From Achromobacter ruhlandii (GTDB lineage Bacteria; Pseudomonadota; Gammaproteobacteria; Burkholderiales; Burkholderiaceae_B), in NCBI RefSeq assembly GCF_902859695.1, contig NZ_CADIJL010000022.1:1-64000 (forward strand): 64,000 nucleotides of DNA, given 5' to 3'. Of the stretch, positions 63,414 through 64,000 are shown in pieces; the first letter of the stretch is position 1; every line of letters begins with the position of its first letter. The translations under genes and the position numbers were made by a program. The notes below the pieces were generated by a model. The model was given only the letters and a program-made list of their open reading frames with translations, was not told the origin of the DNA and did not search any database.

Positions 63414-64000
63414 CTAGAACGTCATTCTGAAACCCACCGTGCCTGTGACGACGTAGCTGCCCGAGAAGTCGGCGTCCGCGTCGACCTGGCCATAAACGGC
63501 GTACCGCTTGGCCCAAGCGTAATCGGCGCCTACGCCGAGATTGCCCCAGGTGCGCGACATGCGGCTGACGATCGGCACATCCGCGACCTGTATGCGCGAG
63601 CCGTCCAGGAACTCGTGCTTGAGGTTGAGCACGCCATAGACGTTCGACTGGCGGTCGACGCCCGCCCCTTGGCCATTGCTCCGGTAGTCCAGCGCGACGC
63701 CGAAACGGCCTTGCAGGCTGTCGCCCTTGTCGCTTTCGACGCGCGCGCCGAATCTGTCATTGAAGCGGTCGAAGCGTGTCGAGACGTACGTCACCTGGGC
63801 CTGCGGGACCAGGGCCAGCCCTTCGCGCAGCCCGTACGCCTTGCCCGCTTCGATGCCGAACCCATAGCTGCTGGCCTTGCCGCCATCCTTGAGTTTGCCC
63901 GCGAGGCGGGATTTCAGGTCGCTGTCGAACCAGGTCGCCTGCGCCTGGGCGTCGACATAGACGCCGTCGCTGCCATACCAGGTGAGCGTGGGCGTCAGGC
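63414..64000 (-). CDS. Autotransporter beta-barrel domain (3' end, cut by the window)
   Basis: The last 195 codons of a gene that continues beyond the right edge. Reading leftward from 64000 the frame is open to TAG at 63414. Segments such as TLTWYGSDGVYVDAQAQATW, EAGKAYGLREGLALVPQAQV and GVLNLKHEFLDGS show the alternating strands of a type Va translocator barrel. It ends GFRMTF, with the terminal aromatic residue recognised for outer-membrane insertion. The passenger domain is not in the window, so its function cannot be named. Confidence 0.88.
   Translation of the reverse strand, partial: LTPTLTWYGSDGVYVDAQAQATWFDSDLKSRLAGKLKDGGKASSYGFGIEAGKAYGLREGLALVPQAQVTYVSTRFDRFNDRFGARVESDKGDSLQGRFGVALDYRSNGQGAGVDRQSNVYGVLNLKHEFLDGSRIQVADVPIVSRMSRTWGNLGVGADYAWAKRYAVYGQVDADADFSGSYVVTGTVGFRMTF

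Overview
The window is high-GC, densely coded DNA. Its content (tripartite tricarboxylate transporter genes, polar amino-acid ABC transporters, a neisserial/Bordetella-type porin, FCD-GntR, IclR and MocR regulators, an autotransporter, Ku/LigD) fits a free-living or opportunistic betaproteobacterium of the Alcaligenaceae (Achromobacter/Bordetella type). That placement is inferred from gene content; there is no rRNA or other marker gene here. I see no tRNA, rRNA, CRISPR array, insertion sequence or prophage, and the window reads as ordinary accessory chromosome.

Layout. (1) 1-6.3 kb: an iron-type polyol dehydrogenase and an FCD-GntR repressor, divergent from a split transketolase, a shikimate-dehydrogenase-like enzyme and a GMC oxidoreductase. 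(2) 6.4-14.8 kb: a sugar-acid locus. A seven-gene leftward operon (two UxaA-type dehydratase subunits, a four-gene polar-substrate ABC importer, a mandelate-racemase-type dehydratase) diverges from a short-chain dehydrogenase, an FAH-type hydrolase and an IclR regulator. The enzyme set fits a non-phosphorylating route: sugar acid to 2-keto-3-deoxy acid to diketo acid to pyruvate plus a small acid. (3) 14.8-17.3 kb: a two-gene RNA-repair operon, an ATP-dependent RNA ligase translationally coupled to an HD-Pnk end-healing enzyme; this is the most interesting system in the window. (4) 17.3-23 kb: two alpha/beta hydrolases, a serine beta-lactamase-like protein, an HD-GYP/LuxR fusion and a Crp/Fnr regulator. 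(5) 23-31.7 kb: an iron- or heme-type uptake locus with a FecBCD-like importer, two unknown proteins of about 200 residues that look glutamine-amidotransferase-like, and two tandemly duplicated TonB-dependent receptors.

(6) 31.7-38.6 kb: an MHS-type transporter and a MocR regulator, followed by a coupled operon of M20 deacylase, APH kinase and AGXT2L-type PLP phospho-lyase. A TATAGCCA/CCAATC motif lies in front of both outer promoters, so this looks like one regulon for an acylated amino alcohol or hydroxylysine-like compound. (7) 38.7-45.5 kb: tctB-tctA without tctC, an unknown 156-residue protein and an ion antiporter, divergent from an NtrB/NtrC-like pair with a candidate sigma-54 promoter and an 18-bp palindrome. 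(8) 45.6-50 kb: CinA-type amidohydrolase, then ku-ligD for non-homologous end joining. (9) 50-53.3 kb: an amino-acid permease, two small proteins and an AraC regulator. (10) 53.5-58.4 kb: zinc alcohol dehydrogenase, then an IorA/IorB-type molybdenum oxidoreductase with an XdhC maturation factor. (11) 58.6-64 kb: an integral-membrane acyltransferase-like protein, a porin, a leftward acyl-CoA-dehydrogenase/methyltransferase/glycosyltransferase operon, and the 3' end of an autotransporter cut by the window edge.

All positions and motifs were read by eye; family calls rest on remembered motifs, not on a search.
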